Shown here: positions 11,864 to 22,852 of the stretch, piece by piece
Numbering within the stretch: position 1 is the first letter of the stretch
Layout: each line of letters opens with the position of its first letter
Assembly (NCBI GenBank): GCA_033675265.1
Contig: JAUJYZ010001076.1
Location: forward strand, 1-64,000
DNA length: 64,000 bases
DNA from: Actinostola sp. cb2023
Lineage: Eukaryota; Cnidaria; Anthozoa; Actiniaria; Actinostolidae
Direction: 5' to 3'
Notes under the pieces: model-generated
Databases searched by the model: none
Told to the model about the DNA's origin: nothing
Seen by the model: only the letters and a program-made list of their open reading frames with translations
Made by a program: the position numbers and the translations under genes

Positions 11864-12039
11864 TTAGGGCTGTTTTGATGATGTGTTCTTAGAGGGAAAT
11901 GCAATTTTTATAGGACATGTGTTTGTGGAATCATAGGGCAACTTTGCGGACTACTTGGTTGGCCTACTGCCGGATCCCACAAACACATGTCCTATAGAAA
12001 TTACATTTCCCTCCTAAGAACACATCAAAACAGCCCTAA
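11864..12039. mobile_element. Nested MITE with long inverted arms
   Basis: The left arm begins TTAGGGCTGTTTTGAT and the right arm ends ATCAAAACAGCCCTAA. The arms are about 65 bp and pair with only a few mismatches, including a shared GGACATGTGTTTGTGG core. The ~45-bp loop is unrelated. There are no genes. The TTA/TAA ends could be part of the TIR or a short target duplication. Confidence 0.85.
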
Positions 12040-12171
12040 GATTACTATATCTCGCTTGAGTTTTGAATAATGAAAAGATGAAGTTTCATAAAAGACATAT
12101 GTTATAAAAGACGTCGAAGTTGTTAGATCAGAGCCGAGTCGAAGTGGTCCGATGCAGCGATCAACTGAACT

Positions 12172-12283
12172 TTAAGCTTTTACAAAAGAAGCTAGAAGAT
12201 TTTTGATCTCTTCTGAAACAGGATGGTACAGATTATCGTCTTTTACATTCAGGCCTTCGCCATTTATGTCAATAAATTCCCAC
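12172..12283 (-). CDS. Possible terminal exon, homologous to 3518-3619
   Basis: A minus-strand frame after an AG acceptor reads WEFIDINGEGLNV and ends LLASFVKA-stop (TAA at 12174-12172). It shares the FID-x-NG-xx-LNV pattern with 3518-3619. The upstream minus-strand frame 12726-12493 (starts MSSEVIEMKYDVVRT) could be another exon of the same gene. No known domain recognised. Confidence 0.3.
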
Positions 12284-12492
12284 TCAAAAGTAATTGAAAG
12301 CCATCATGAGCTTGGTGAATCATTAGACGCCATTTTGAAGATAGACATCATCACCATGTCAACCGATATTCTTACGCAGGGAATATGGAATCCGCACCCT
12401 TATCATACAAAACACCGCTTCGTAATAAAAATATATATAAACCATATCTAAACTTGTTTATCTATCTTCGTGTCCAAACGCTGAGGTCTGAA

Positions 12493-12726
12493 TCAGGAAG
12501 AAACTAGCTTGGGCGAGTGACTAAGAAGCAGTTGAAGCTTGACAGGGAACTGAATTTGTCGCCGCACACTGGTCAGAGTGACTGTTCTGGTCAGGTATCT
12601 TTCGAGCCCCGCATCAACAAACTCTTGTTGCGTTGCGAGGTAGGGCTTTCTCGATACTTCGGAAGGATTGGCTGGGAATAATGTTCGTACAACGTCGTAT
12701 TTCATTTCAATGACTTCGCTAGACAT
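12493..12726 (-). CDS. Hypothetical minus-strand exon within the TIR element
   Basis: A 77-codon frame with a natural amino-acid composition (MSSEVIEMKYDVVRT... LERYLTRTVTLTSVRRQ). It lies 5' of the possible terminal exon at 12172-12283 on the same strand and near the right TIR of the element. I do not recognise the family; it could be chance. Confidence 0.25.
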   Translation of the reverse strand: MSSEVIEMKYDVVRTLFPANPSEVSRKPYLATQQEFVDAGLERYLTRTVTLTSVRRQIQFPVKLQLLLSHSPKLVSS

Positions 12727-12950
12727 TTAACGGTATAATCCTTGACAACAAAGCCGTTTACTAAAAATAGATAGATCTATAAAACCGCACTTCACACTTT
12801 TGATCGGTCTGGGATTTACAACTCCCAAAGCACATTGCCGCTCAACCAATAGGAATGCTGTTTTTAATCTACTGAATAATTAATGTTCTTCTGATTATGT
12901 ATTCCATTTTGTGCTAGATGTCCCTAAAACAATGGCCATTCTGGGCAATG

Positions 12951-14017
12951 TGGTAAATTTCGTTTGAAGCAGATCGCGATCTCTGCTTCGGTTCGATTAG
13001 CGAAAGATAGGTTCTCTACTAAAAGAGCCTTAGAGCGAGAGTATCAATCTCTCAACACATCACATGCAGACACACACCACATGCAAACTATCCTTACAGA
13101 GCTCGAACAAATGCACACACGTTCGCTCGAAGGTTCTAAAATCCGTTCGAAAGCCGAAAGGATAGAAGAAGGCGAAAAACCTACGAAGTTTTTCTTTAAT
13201 TTAGAAAGCAAAAAGCAGTCAAAAAATACAATAACTGCAGTCAAGACCACAACCGGAAATGTGGTCCAGACTAATCCTTTAATCCTGTCTGCCCTTCGCG
13301 CGATTTTTCTCTCTATACGCAGAGAATACAGACCCCTTAGCCCAAAATACCCTGCTTTCTAAGTTAGAGAATAAACTTCTCGACGAAGAGAGTAAATCTC
13401 TGGAGTCTGAGCTTAGTTTGGTTGAGTGTTTCGAGGCCCTAGTTCAGATGAAGACCGGCCGGTCGCCTGGCAACGATGGGTTACCTGCCGAGTTTTATAA
13501 ACGGTTCTGGGAGGTCATCGGCCCAGACCTCGTTTATATCCTGAATTATGTCTTCAAAAGGCAAAAGCTGACTGAGTCACAGACCCAGAGTATCATATCA
13601 CTTTTGTTTAAAAAGGATGATCGCCTTCTTCTTAAGAATTGGAGGCCTATCTCGTTGCTAAATGTAGATTATAAAATCTGCACGAAAGCACTCGCTAATC
13701 GTCTGAAGGTTATTTTGCCTTCCGTTTTACACCTGGACCAGACGTGTAGCGTGCCTGGCCGAAGCATATTCGAAAATACCTTTCTCCTGAGAGATATTTT
13801 CGACTATGCCGAGGCCAAACAACTACCAGGGTCTTTATTAGCTCTCGATCAAGAGAAGGTCTTCGACCGAGTCGATAGAGCTTTTCTTGACCGAGTATTG
13901 GTGACAATACTCGAAAGAGGAGTCCGGCAAGGCTGTCCTTTATCTCCCTTGCTGTATTGTCTAATCGCAGAAGTGTTGGGAAATGCCATTAGATCTGTCC
14001 CTAAGATCGAGGGTTTT
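12951..14017 (+). pseudogene. LINE A ORF2, reverse transcriptase part (truncated)
   Basis: Starts in the linker between endonuclease and RT, with EGEKPTKFFFNLE, a typical L1/Tx1 block. One frame shift is needed near 13330. RT blocks follow: GRSPGNDGLPAEFYKRFW, KNWRPISLLNVDYKI, then LALDQEKVFDRVDRAFL, where the first catalytic Asp is in a FDRVD context. An internal deletion then joins directly to RGVRQGCPLSPLLY, dropping about 30-40 residues. The frame then switches to YR-gene exon sequence, so the catalytic DD loop is absent. Clearly inactive. Confidence 0.85.
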
Positions 14018-15957
14018 TCCCCACACCTCATGCTACCTGACGGCGGCAAAAAGGTATTTAAGGATATATATATAGCAATGAAAATGTCCGCGACTAACCG
14101 TGTTTTATCTTCAACTGATAGAAGGCCAGGCTAATATAGTCACCTGACAGGTCACGAAGATCGCCATATATCTGTTGAAAGGAAAAGAGCCGAGCACCAT
14201 GTGTGGCCCATGGATGGACAAAGATCAAGTGTGGAAGGCATTTTTTTAGCCAAAGCTCAGCGAATGCACCTCCTCTCACGAGACAGGGAGAGAGAAAGGT
14301 ATGGCATATACTTTTTTGACTTATGTTCATGTTGATAACTTATGATTACAATCTCTCAATAGCTGTTCAGAAGGGACTATAGAATAGAATAGGCTGTAGA
14401 ATATCACGTTACCGTGATATTCTACCGCCATTGAGGAATACTGTACATAACTTGTTACCTCTAGCAACAAGTGGGCAAGAAAGCTCAATGAGAAACAAAG
14501 AGATGCCTTAAGCTGTAAGTGAAAGTGTTATCGTAACGTCTCGTATCGTAACGAAAACCGCATTTTTATATTTGTGTCTTTGCTATATTAGGTTTAGCAA
14601 AATGTCAGAAAAAAATGGCGTCTCTCCCCAAGGAAGGATAGAAGAGTGCAGGTATTGTCATCTATAGAGGTAATTATTCCTCGTAACATATGTTATTTTT
14701 GTTTTCACAATAGATGAACAGGCGGTATGTACAGGACAAGCAAAGTCAACTGACCCTGGATGATATCAACAAAGTGTTGAAGTCAAAGGTACATTACTCA
14801 GTGACTAACACAATTTAAACTGAATGCCCAACTGACTTGTTCTATGTTGCTCACCAGCATGCCAAAGATTGTGCCGCAAGGCTGAAATACCTTTACCAGC
14901 TTGTCAAGGAATTTAAGCTGGTTAGTATATAGTAACACATTAACAATCGTATAACCTATATGGCAATATATTTATATTCTAATTTTCAGGTGCCTATTAT
15001 TGAGAAAGTGAATTGACGTCAGCTTCAGGCTTTCCTCATCACAAAGCTGATAGTCGAAAATGCCGGTCGTTCGTCGCTGCTATCAAACTTCACACTAAAA
15101 GCCGCTGATGAGATGACGGCCGAGGATGGCCTATACACGGCCTTCATCACGGACCATAAGACTGCCGCTTCTAAGGGAACGGCTTTCCTGCAGATGCGTC
15201 ATTGCGGCTACCGGTATTTAAACCGGTATCAACATGCTTTGAGGTAACTATGGAATTATATATCAAAAATGTGTACGGAATCCCTTTGATTTTATAATTC
15301 ACTAAAATATATGCCATAGGCCAATCATTGAGGTACCCAAGTCGGGATCTCCCTTTTTTCTGAATTCCGCCGGAACGCCAATAACGAGTGGCATGGTGTC
15401 TGGCTACGTGCAGGCATTTGTGCAGGAGGCAAACGTTTCACTTAGGGACAAGGCCTGCCCAACGGACCTAAGGAAAATGTGGGTCACAAGCGTATACGCG
15501 GACAGGACCGAAGCAGAAAGAAGACAACTCTCCTCAAAGATGGCGCACAGCCCAAGGTGGGTAAATTTTAACCAATAAAACTCAAATAATAGTTACGTAT
15601 CAATCACTGTTTGCTATTATATTCCTATCTATAGAACTGCCCAAATCTGGTACGATCTGACCGAGAAAAAGACGTCAGCAGGTTTCCTAATGGAAAAAAG
15701 ACTTACATATGCAAGTGGGGAGACGGGACCACAAGATGAGTTGCCAGTCAAATCGACTACATTAAAGACCAAAAGGTTTGGCCATGTTTCAGAGAGACCA
15801 AAGTTGGCGGAAACATTGGAAAAGTTTCAAAAAGTCCTCCCTACCATCTACAATCGGGAAAATACAAAAAAAAATACCAAGAGCGCTGCTTCGACAAGGT
15901 CAGGCGCACAAAACAAAGCGAAGCAGATGGATCAGAGTGATCAGAGTAAAGAAAAGT
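14018..15957 (+). pseudogene. YR copy 1: tyrosine-recombinase (Crypton-like) pseudogene
   Basis: Exons matching the 3' half of the intact paralogue at 53016-58456, each bounded by GT/AG: partial -14053 (MLPDGGKK), 14122-14298, 14598-14651, 14714-14788, 14858-14920, 14990-15243, 15320-15556, 15636-15775 and a last block to 15957. The recombinase core is readable: NAGRSSLLSNFT (box I Arg), TDHKTAASKGTA (Lys), CPTDLRKMWVT (second Arg), MAHSPRTAQIWYDL (His...Arg, Tyr nucleophile). Defects: a stop replacing Glu after KAFF in the second exon, a TGA early in the 14990 exon, a frameshift in an A-run near 15870, and the exon equivalent to 56675-56806 missing. The 5' half is replaced by LINE A. One intron (57754-57820 in copy 2) is absent here. 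Confidence 0.85.
14299..14597. other. Intronic/non-coding, with a 12-bp hairpin
   Basis: This gap occupies the place of an exon that exists in the paralogous gene. It contains a perfect hairpin TAGAATATCACG/CGTGATATTCTA (14397-14424, 4-nt loop), a possible MITE scar. Confidence 0.5.
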
Positions 15958-17380
15958 AAACAGTATAGGTAGTACAGCAATCGAAAGATATGACCAACAC
16001 TATACGACTAGATAATTTTGTACCTTCTTCAACGTCGATTGTACACAAAAATTGGTTAAGTTTTCTTCAAATAGATCGATTTCACTTTCACCTGTAAATG
16101 TCGCTTTTTTGTTGACAACTTCAATTGGTCATTACTCCGTTGTTTTGAAGAGAAACTTCACCAAACTTTCAGAATAATATTTGTTTAACATATTCAATAT
16201 GTATGCCACGTTTAGTCGCATTTGGTTGAATTACTGTCGTTTTCGGTTTTCAATATCAGCAAAAATCGACACTGTGCGCCATTTTTCTACCAGATTCATT
16301 CAGCTTAGAAAGGTTCAATTGCATTTTTTTAAAACCTTATTATCTACCTACAACAGCGAAATATTGATAATAACCTATTTTTAAAGAGTTCTCTATCAGG
16401 TGAACGTTTGAACATAGGCAACTGAAAAGTAACGGAAATAGAGCGATTTTGGAAGACTGGACTGATAAATGACATGCCCCCCTGTCCTTGGAATATGACC
16501 AGCACTATACGACTAGAGAATGTGTACCTTCTTAAACTTTGATTGTACACAAAAACTGGATAAGTTATCTTCAAATACGAGAAAGTTAGATCGATTTGAC
16601 TTTTACCGGTAAAATGTCGCTTTTTGCTGACAACTTCAACTGGTCATTAGAGAAAACTCAACCAAACTCTCATACCTTTATTTGTTTATGCTGTAGAATA
16701 TGACGAAATGTAGTTGTTATTAATATATTATTAAAGGAATCTTCATGCACGAACACAGGTAACTCTTGTATTTCCATTTACCTAATATTTAGTAAAACAA
16801 CTTCAATTGATCATATGAAAATCACTTTACGGTGAACGAATTCTTCGGAATTCGAGAAGAGCAGTTCCTAAAAAATGCTGTAAACCATGTTTAAGCGAAA
16901 AAAAGGAAATGGAAACCAAACACTTAGAACAAAGCTTAAAATAGTGTCGCCATGTCAGCAAAAATGTCTCCATGTCAGCAAAAATGTCGCCATGTCAGCA
17001 AAATCGCGCCGTTAAAAATCGACACTTAAAAGACATTTTCTTCTGACACCTTCAACTGATCAAAGCTCTCTTGTTTATGCCGGAGAATATGACAAAATGT
17101 TGTTATTAAGATAATATTAAGGCGATCTTCATCACGTGACCGTTTAAACATAGCCGTAAATCTTGTATTTCCTTTTAGCTTTACATACTATTTAATAAAT
17201 ATCAAAATATAAATATTTTCTTATGGCAATCCATTGCAGCTCAACAGAATAGTTCTTTAGAACGACGTAAATAATGTTGAAACAAAAAAAGAACACACAA
17301 CGGATCAAGAAAAGCAAATCAAAATATAGCCGTAAAATACCACTTTTTCGGGGGGAAAATATTAATATCAAAAATCACTT
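15958..17380. repeat. 3' flank of YR copy 1 with internal duplications
   Basis: Non-coding. A segment beginning TATGACCAACACTATACGAC (about 15988) is repeated with ~85% identity at about 16494, and both copies continue through TTGATTGTACACAAAAA and CAACTTCAATTGGTCATT-like words. Another segment at 16820-16940 (CGGTGAACGAATTCTTCGGA) is repeated at 21725-21915 on the other side of LINE B. The flank therefore has tandem substructure that predates the LINE insertion. Confidence 0.7.
16945..17003. repeat. Array of TGTC-N5-GTCAGCAAA repeats (3 units)
   Basis: Three ~20-bp units, each TGTC then GCCAT or TCCAT then GTCAGCAAAA. The same consensus forms 7-unit arrays at 21918-22062 and 58748-58890, both just upstream of a U2 spacer. 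Confidence 0.85.
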
Positions 17381-17384
17381 AATT

Positions 17385-20205
17385 AAATATAGAATTCGAC
17401 AGATTACAATGAAATTCGGCAAGGAAAAGGTCAAAATACACAAAAAAGTTTGAACAGATGCAGAAGAAAAACTAAAATCTTCAGAAAACAACTGTTGTAT
17501 CTCACCAACGGAATCCAACATTATAGAATTAGAAAAAGCCAAAACAGAATATGAAGGATTGTTCGATTATATTACTCAAGGAAACATAATACGATCGAGA
17601 GCAATGTGGCACGAAAAAGGCGAAAAGAACAACAAATACTTCCTAAATCTTGAAAACAGCAGAGCAAAAAAGAACTGTATACGCAAAATACATAATCATA
17701 GAGAGAAGTTGACATCCGATCCCGAAACCATAATAAAAGAGCTAGAAATTACTATACAAAGTTGTATGATGAAGAAATTGTATCCAAAGATAATCTAGCA
17801 GAAATTAATACTTGTTGTCCTTCTGCTGGTATTCGTAAATTAACAGAGAATCAAAAACAAATGTGCGAGGGGAAATTAACATTAGGTGAATGTTACAACG
17901 CTTTGAAATCGTTTGAAAATAATAAGTAAGGCACCAGGTAATGACGGCCTGACTGCTGAATTTTACAAACATTTTTCGAACTATCAAACACACAGAAACA
18001 AGCCATAATTCGCCTAGTAGAAAAAAAAGACAAAGACAGACTCTTTTTAAAAAATTGGAGACCAATCTCCTTAATAAATGTTTGACGCAAAAATTGGATC
18101 TAAAGCATTGTCACTCCGACTCAAGAAAGTGCTGCCTGAAATTATACACCACAATCAAAATGCTTATGTAGAAGGACGAACAGCTTTTGATGCAATCCGC
18201 AGCATCGACGATGTCATTGAATATACCAAAAATACCAACATTCCAGGCCTACTTGTGGCAATTGATTTTGAGAAGGCATTTGATTCTTTAAATACTAATT
18301 TTCTTATACAAACACTAGAGTTTTTCCATTTTGGTCCATCCTTCATTAAGTGGATCAAAGTTCTCTATAATAATGTTACTAGCTCTGTAATGAACAATGG
18401 ATTCTGTACCAGTTATTTTAGAATTAGGAAAGGCGTTAGACAAGGAGATCCACTCTCCGCATTTCTATTTATTATCGCTCTGGAAGTTCTTGCCTGTCAC
18501 ATCCGTAGTAACAATGAAATACATGGAATCAAAATTGGACGAAATGAAACAAATATCAATATTTTTGCTGATGACTTAACTGCATTTCTAAACAATAAAT
18601 CCTCATATGAAGCCCTATTAAAATCTTTATCAGAATTTAGCTTATATTCTGGACTAAGTATAAATATAGAAAAAAATGAGACTATGTCGTTGGGAAGTGC
18701 CCGTGGAAAAACAAATGAAGATTTAGGCATAAAAAAAAGATCGATTGCCCATTGAAAATTCTCGGGATCTATTTTACTTACGACGAAAAACTACGGAATA
18801 AGCTAAATTTTGATGATATACTAACATCGATAAAAGAGACTCTAAACAAGTGGAAATGGCGAAACTTGACACTATATGGAAGGATCCAAATCATTAAATC
18901 ATTTGCAATTCCTAAATTAATTTACAGAGCATCACAAATTAGTATAGACAAAGCCACAATAGATAATGCAAGCAGACTACTCTTTGTCTTTTTGTGGCAT
19001 GGCAGGGACAGAGTAAAAAGAACAGCTATGATTAGTGACCTAGATGAAGGGGGCATATCATATGCCACATATCGACTCAATTATAAAGGCGCAAAGAATT
19101 ATGTGCTTGATTAAATTTATTACTAACTACAACAGTACTTGAAAATGGTTTTTAGAGCAATATCTCTGCAGTGTAGGTGGATCCTTTTTGTTAAACTGCT
19201 GCTTCGATATCAAACATTTAAATATCGGACTTCCTAAATACTACCACGAATGTCTGGAAACATGGAGCTCTTTATTAGCGACATCCAAACCCGAGACACA
19301 TATAGAGATTTTGAATGAAGTAATCTGGAACAATAAGAATATATGTATTGCAAATCGTTCAATATACAATAATAAGTTATTTAACATGGGCATAGTAAAA
19401 ATTGGTAACATCTTGGACCAGTGCGGCAAATTAAAATCATTTGAAATATTTAAGCAAGATCTTCTGGGTATCACATTGGCTGATTATTTTTTATTAATAG
19501 GAATTGTTCAGTCTCTCCCTCCGGACTGGAAGATAATTCTGAAAAAAAATATTCCGCTGTCGAAACGTATCAACAGTGATGTTGTGATCCAAATTCAACT
19601 TAACAAAAAAAGAATAAAAACACACAAGATCACCTCAAAACTGCTTTATTCTGAATTTGTCACACAATCAATATCATCTCCAACTGCTGTAAGAAAGTAT
19701 GAAACAATATACTCAAACACTAATTTTAACTGGAAAAAAATATTTACATTACCTGTCAAAATTTCCTTAGATACTAAATCCAGAGAATTTCAATTTAAAA
19801 TCCTACATAGAATCCTGTATACAAACTACCTAGGCTTCAAAATGAAAATTACAAGCTCTAATCTTTGTACCTTTTGCGAAAACACTGAAGAATCCCTTGA
19901 AGATTTATTTGTGAGTTGCAAACACACAAGGTTTTACTGGATAAAAATCAACATAGCCTCCCTTCTCTGAAATAGACATCCTATTTGGTCAATGGGATAA
20001 TGAATCGAACAATTCTATTACCATTAATTTTTTAATTCTAACTGCCAAGCAAGTAATTTATAAATGTAGAAGCTTAAAAATCAAACCTTCCCTGGATATT
20101 CTCATTGTAAAATTAAAACAAATCAAACAAATTGAATATTTTATTGCAAGGCGAAGGGACAAGATGCTTGACTACCAAAACAAATGGGAAAATATAAATG
20201 TATAG
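17385..20205 (+). pseudogene. LINE B ORF2: RT and C-terminal domain, frameshifted
   Basis: The linker block is HEKGEKNNKYFLNLENSR. RT blocks follow: GNDGLTAEFYKHF, LKNWRPISLINV, NQNAYVEGRTAFDAI, LLVAIDFEKAFDSLNTNFL (first Asp), IRKGVRQGDPLSAFLFIIAL, and NIFADDLTAFL, which carries the intact catalytic ADD motif. The thumb and C-terminal region continue in other frames (18752-19114, 19188-19970), including a CTFCENTEESLEDLFVSC Cys/His motif near the C-terminus, and end about 20205. Several frameshifts (about 17800, 17925, 18070, 18750, 19110, 19970) make it inactive. Compared with LINE A it has AT-richer codon use. Confidence 0.85.
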
Positions 20206-20419
20206 ATCATTTCACAACTTATATGATTAATATTTGTTCTTAGTTAGTTTATTTTTAATACAGTCAATATATTATCTAGCATTGCTATGTAGAGTATGTC
20301 GTACTATCAGTAGTAGAATTGTAAGTAGTCGGTATTGTAATGTAATGTAAAGCATATATCCATAGAATATCGAAATGTAAAAATGTTAAAATAGCAGTAA
20401 GCTTATATATTGTTAGTAT

Positions 20420-21643
20420 GCGAAAAATGAAAAACTAGAAATGTTGTCACTGACTAGAAATTTAATTTGGACGTTTCGGTTGATGCTACAACCTTCCTCA
20501 GCAGCGATGTTATGACAGGCTATAATAATGTGGATCATTTACATAAACTGTTATATACACAAGGGAAATAAACATGTTCGTTAATTGAGTTGCATTCACG
20601 TATAGAATGCCACGCTTCCAAGAAAAGTCTCTTGCCCCATTGGGGTTCACGATCGATGATCCTGGCGTCTTCGAAGTTGAATTGGTGGCCCGTTTCAATG
20701 TGACGGGTCTTTAGCCTTTCTTGATACTAAAACCACCAGGCAAAGCGACGGGTCCATCTCGGTTGCCGTGTATAGAAAACCCACCCACACCGACCGATAT
20801 CTTGATTTCAATTCGCACCACCATTCAGGACACAAACGGGCGGTTGCTAAAACACTACTCTATCGAGCCCACAATATTCCTTCTACACCCAGAGAAAGAT
20901 CATCAGAGGAAAAGCACGTCTTCAAAGCATTGCATGCAAATGGTTACCCCACACATTTTCTACAGAACTACAGACCAAGTAAACAACAGTCCAACCAACA
21001 ATCACCGCAACAAGAACAACATGAACGGCGAGGTTTCGTAGTACTTCCGTACATCCAAGGGATTTCAGAAAAAATAACCAGGACCTTAAACAAATTTAAC
21101 ATAAGAGTCGTGCACAAGCCAGTACACACTATCTCAGCTATACTCAAGAAACCCAAGGACAGGTGAGACAGAGACGCCACTACTGATGTCATCTACCGCA
21201 TTGGATGCAAAGATTGTGAGAAGTGCTACATAGGGCAGACATCACGCGCCTTAAAAACACGCATCAAAGAACATATTAAAGCCGTGTTCACACTTGACCG
21301 CAATTCTTTGTTAGCCAAACACCACATTGAAACGGGCCACCAATTCAACTTCGAAGACGCCAGGATCATCGATCGTGAACCCCAATGGGGCAAGAGACTT
21401 TTCTTGGAAGCGTGGCATTCTATACGTGAATGCAACTCAATTAACGAACATGTTTATTTCCCTTGTGTATATAACAGTTTATGTAAATGATCCACATTAT
21501 TATAGCCTGTCATAACATCGCTGCTGAGGAAGGTTGTAGCATCAACCGAAACGTCCAAATTAAATTTCTAGTCAGTGACAACATTTCTAGTTTTTCATTT
21601 TTCGCTTAACATGCCTGACTACAACTACCACATTTTCAACTTA
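20420..21643 (+). mobile_element. Penelope-like element with inverted 5' partial copy
   Basis: A 13-bp duplication ATATTGTTAGTAT (20407-20419 and 21644-21656) brackets the element. The first ~283 bp (20420-20702) are an inverted copy of its 3' part (about 21330-21605), which gives identical protein fragments on opposite strands. Penelope-like elements commonly carry such pseudo-LTR or inverted terminal segments. The forward part encodes the end of the RT and a GIY-YIG endonuclease. Most of the RT is missing, so this is a truncated copy. Confidence 0.9.
20707..21490 (+). pseudogene. Penelope RT C-terminus plus GIY-YIG endonuclease
   Basis: The frame near 20720 reads VAVYRKPTHTDRYLDFNSHH, the hallmark of the Penelope RT thumb/linker, then the linker region around PYIQGISEKITRTLNK. 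After a stop near 21167 the GIY-YIG domain follows: CYIGQTSRALKTRIKEH, then LAKHHIETGH and IREWHSI-like residues before the end at 21490. GIY-YIG supplies the cleavage used for integration. Stops and frame changes (about 21040-21170) break the protein. Confidence 0.85.
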
Positions 21644-21917
21644 ATATTGTTAGTATCGTGATGTATATATATTTATTACATATTAAACATTAAAAATAAA
21701 TTAAAATTATAAATAAAATTAAAAAATCACTTTCCGGTTAACGTATTCTTCAGAATTCGTGAAGACCAGTTCCTTATAATGCCGTAAACTGTTTTTGCTT
21801 CAAAAGAAACACACGAACACACAACTAAAACAATGCCCAAACTAGCCGTAATTAAAACCATGTTTTAAACAACAAAAAGGAAATCACAAAGAAACACTTA
21901 AAACAAAGTTTAAAGTA

Positions 21918-22062
21918 GTGTCTCCATGTCAGCAAAACAGTGTCTCCATGTCACCAAGAAAATGTCGCACAGTCAGCAAAAATGTCGCCATGTCAGCAAA
22001 AATGTCTCCAAGTCAGTAAACGTGTCTCCATGTCAGCAAAACAGTGTCTCCATGTCAGCAAT
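21918..22062. repeat. Array of TGTC-N5-GTCAGC repeats (7 units), copy A
   Basis: Seven units of about 20 bp: TGTC, a 5-nt centre (TCCAT four times, plus GCACA, GCCAT and TCCAA), then GTCAGC or a one-base variant (GTCACC, GTCAGT) and usually AAAA. It ends 3 bp before the U2 spacer homology starts (22065). The corresponding array in copy B also has seven units but different centres. Confidence 0.9.
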
Positions 22063-22293
22063 GCATGGCCGTAGACAAAATTAAAAGGCGATAGAAGTAG
22101 CGATTTATAGCTACAATCATCGACAATATTAATGAAACAACTATCTCAACATTGCGACTGATTTGACCGAACTTGGCACTAAGTTGCACATCAACTGCAT
22201 GTCATGGTACAAACCCCCTCCCCCGTCATCAATGTTGGGGGTAGCAATGATCACCGTGTTCGACTCGTACCACTAATCAACATTGATTTTGTT

Positions 22294-22316
22294 GGGGGGG
22301 GGGGGGGGGGGGGGGG
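22294..22316. repeat. Poly-G run (23 G)
   Basis: Uninterrupted G23 followed by AGGGGG, conserved in length at 59121-59143 in the other spacer copy. It could form G-quadruplex structure on the plus strand. Confidence 0.85.
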
Positions 22317-22499
22317 AGGGGGTAAAAAAAAGACCTTATACGTGCGCCAAAAAAAAACATTATTAATGTTTTTTCAAAGCGTTAGTGTTTCAAAGTAAAT
22401 TGGCGCCGATGGTAGCTTCTGCCACCATTTTGGAACAAGTCACGAAGAAGCAGTATCGTATTGTCAGCACAAATGTTTGTTTTTTTCAGATTAAAATTG

Positions 22500-22533
22500 T
22501 TAGGGTTAGGGTTAGGGTTAGGGTTAGGGTTAG
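22500..22533. repeat. Internal telomere-like TTAGGG repeats
   Basis: Five perfect TTAGGG units plus TTAG. The copy-B spacer has a shorter, mutated version (59327-59349, with one TTCGGG). TTAGGG is the ancestral animal telomere repeat, so this is an interstitial telomeric sequence within the U2 spacer. Confidence 0.9.
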
Positions 22534-22852
22534 TTTGATACCTCAAGAGGTTCAATGAAGTAGTGGCTGAGAAGCCTCGATTACGGTATGTTAACATTTT
22601 AAACGTGCCATTGATAATACATTACAAGTGGAAATAATAATAATCATAATCATCATCATCATAGAAATGAAGCGTGACAGGTGGCATGAACAAGACCAAG
22701 ATGATATGACAGTTCACAACTGCTCCCTACTACTACGTCTCCTGAGAAAAGAACATAATATATAATTGCTTTTGTGTCCTGGCCTGATGAATCACCTCGC
22801 AAGTATTATGTTTGTGAAAAAGAGCTTTAAAATCGAACAAGCAGTCAGGTAG

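Larger units (their letters stand above)
10617..12950. mobile_element. TIR DNA element inserted in LINE A ORF2
   Basis: The termini are inverted: CATTGCCCAGAATGGC at the left and GCCATTCTGGGCAATG at the right. Removing the 2,334 bp rejoins the LINE frame (W-D-I then G-K-F), so this is a clean insertion. I cannot see a target duplication beyond a possible single T. The interior has no transposase I recognise. It holds possible minus-strand exons (12493-12726 and 12172-12283), a nested MITE (11864-12039), and repeated GAAATATAAA-GGGATATTCTTGTA words at about 10780 and 11150. It may be a non-autonomous or gene-carrying transposon. Confidence 0.75.
8448..14017 (+). mobile_element. LINE A: decayed Tx1/L1-like non-LTR retrotransposon
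   Basis: Contains a zinc-knuckle ORF1 (8448-9643), an APE-type endonuclease (9723-10616) and an RT segment (12951-14017). The body is interrupted by the TIR element at 10617-12950. The 3' end is missing: the RT reading frame stops within fingers/palm, just after the RQGCPLSP motif, and the sequence switches near 14018 to an exon of the YR pseudogene, so the D-D catalytic loop, the C-terminal domain and the 3' UTR are gone. Loss of a 3' end is not the usual 5' truncation of target-primed insertion, so a deletion fused this LINE to the YR gene. Confidence 0.8.
17381..21721 (+). mobile_element. LINE B: 5'-truncated Tx1/L1-like insertion with TSD
   Basis: The insertion is bounded by an 11-bp direct repeat AAAAATCACTT (17370-17380 and 21722-21732). 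The sequence begins inside ORF2, between endonuclease and RT, as expected for 5' truncation during target-primed reverse transcription, and ends in an A/T-rich 3' tail (AAATAAAATTAAA). A Penelope-like element is nested in its 3' UTR (20420-21643). It lies in the 3' flank of the YR pseudogene. Confidence 0.85.

Noticed and set aside
20510..20698. Separate minus-strand gene
   Set aside because: It is identical to the GIY-YIG end at 21327-21515 and belongs to the inverted 5' copy of the Penelope-like element.
22204..22398. Gly-run protein frames in both U2 spacers (also 59031-59213)
   Set aside because: They arise from the G23 tract and TTAGGG repeats; no other coding evidence.
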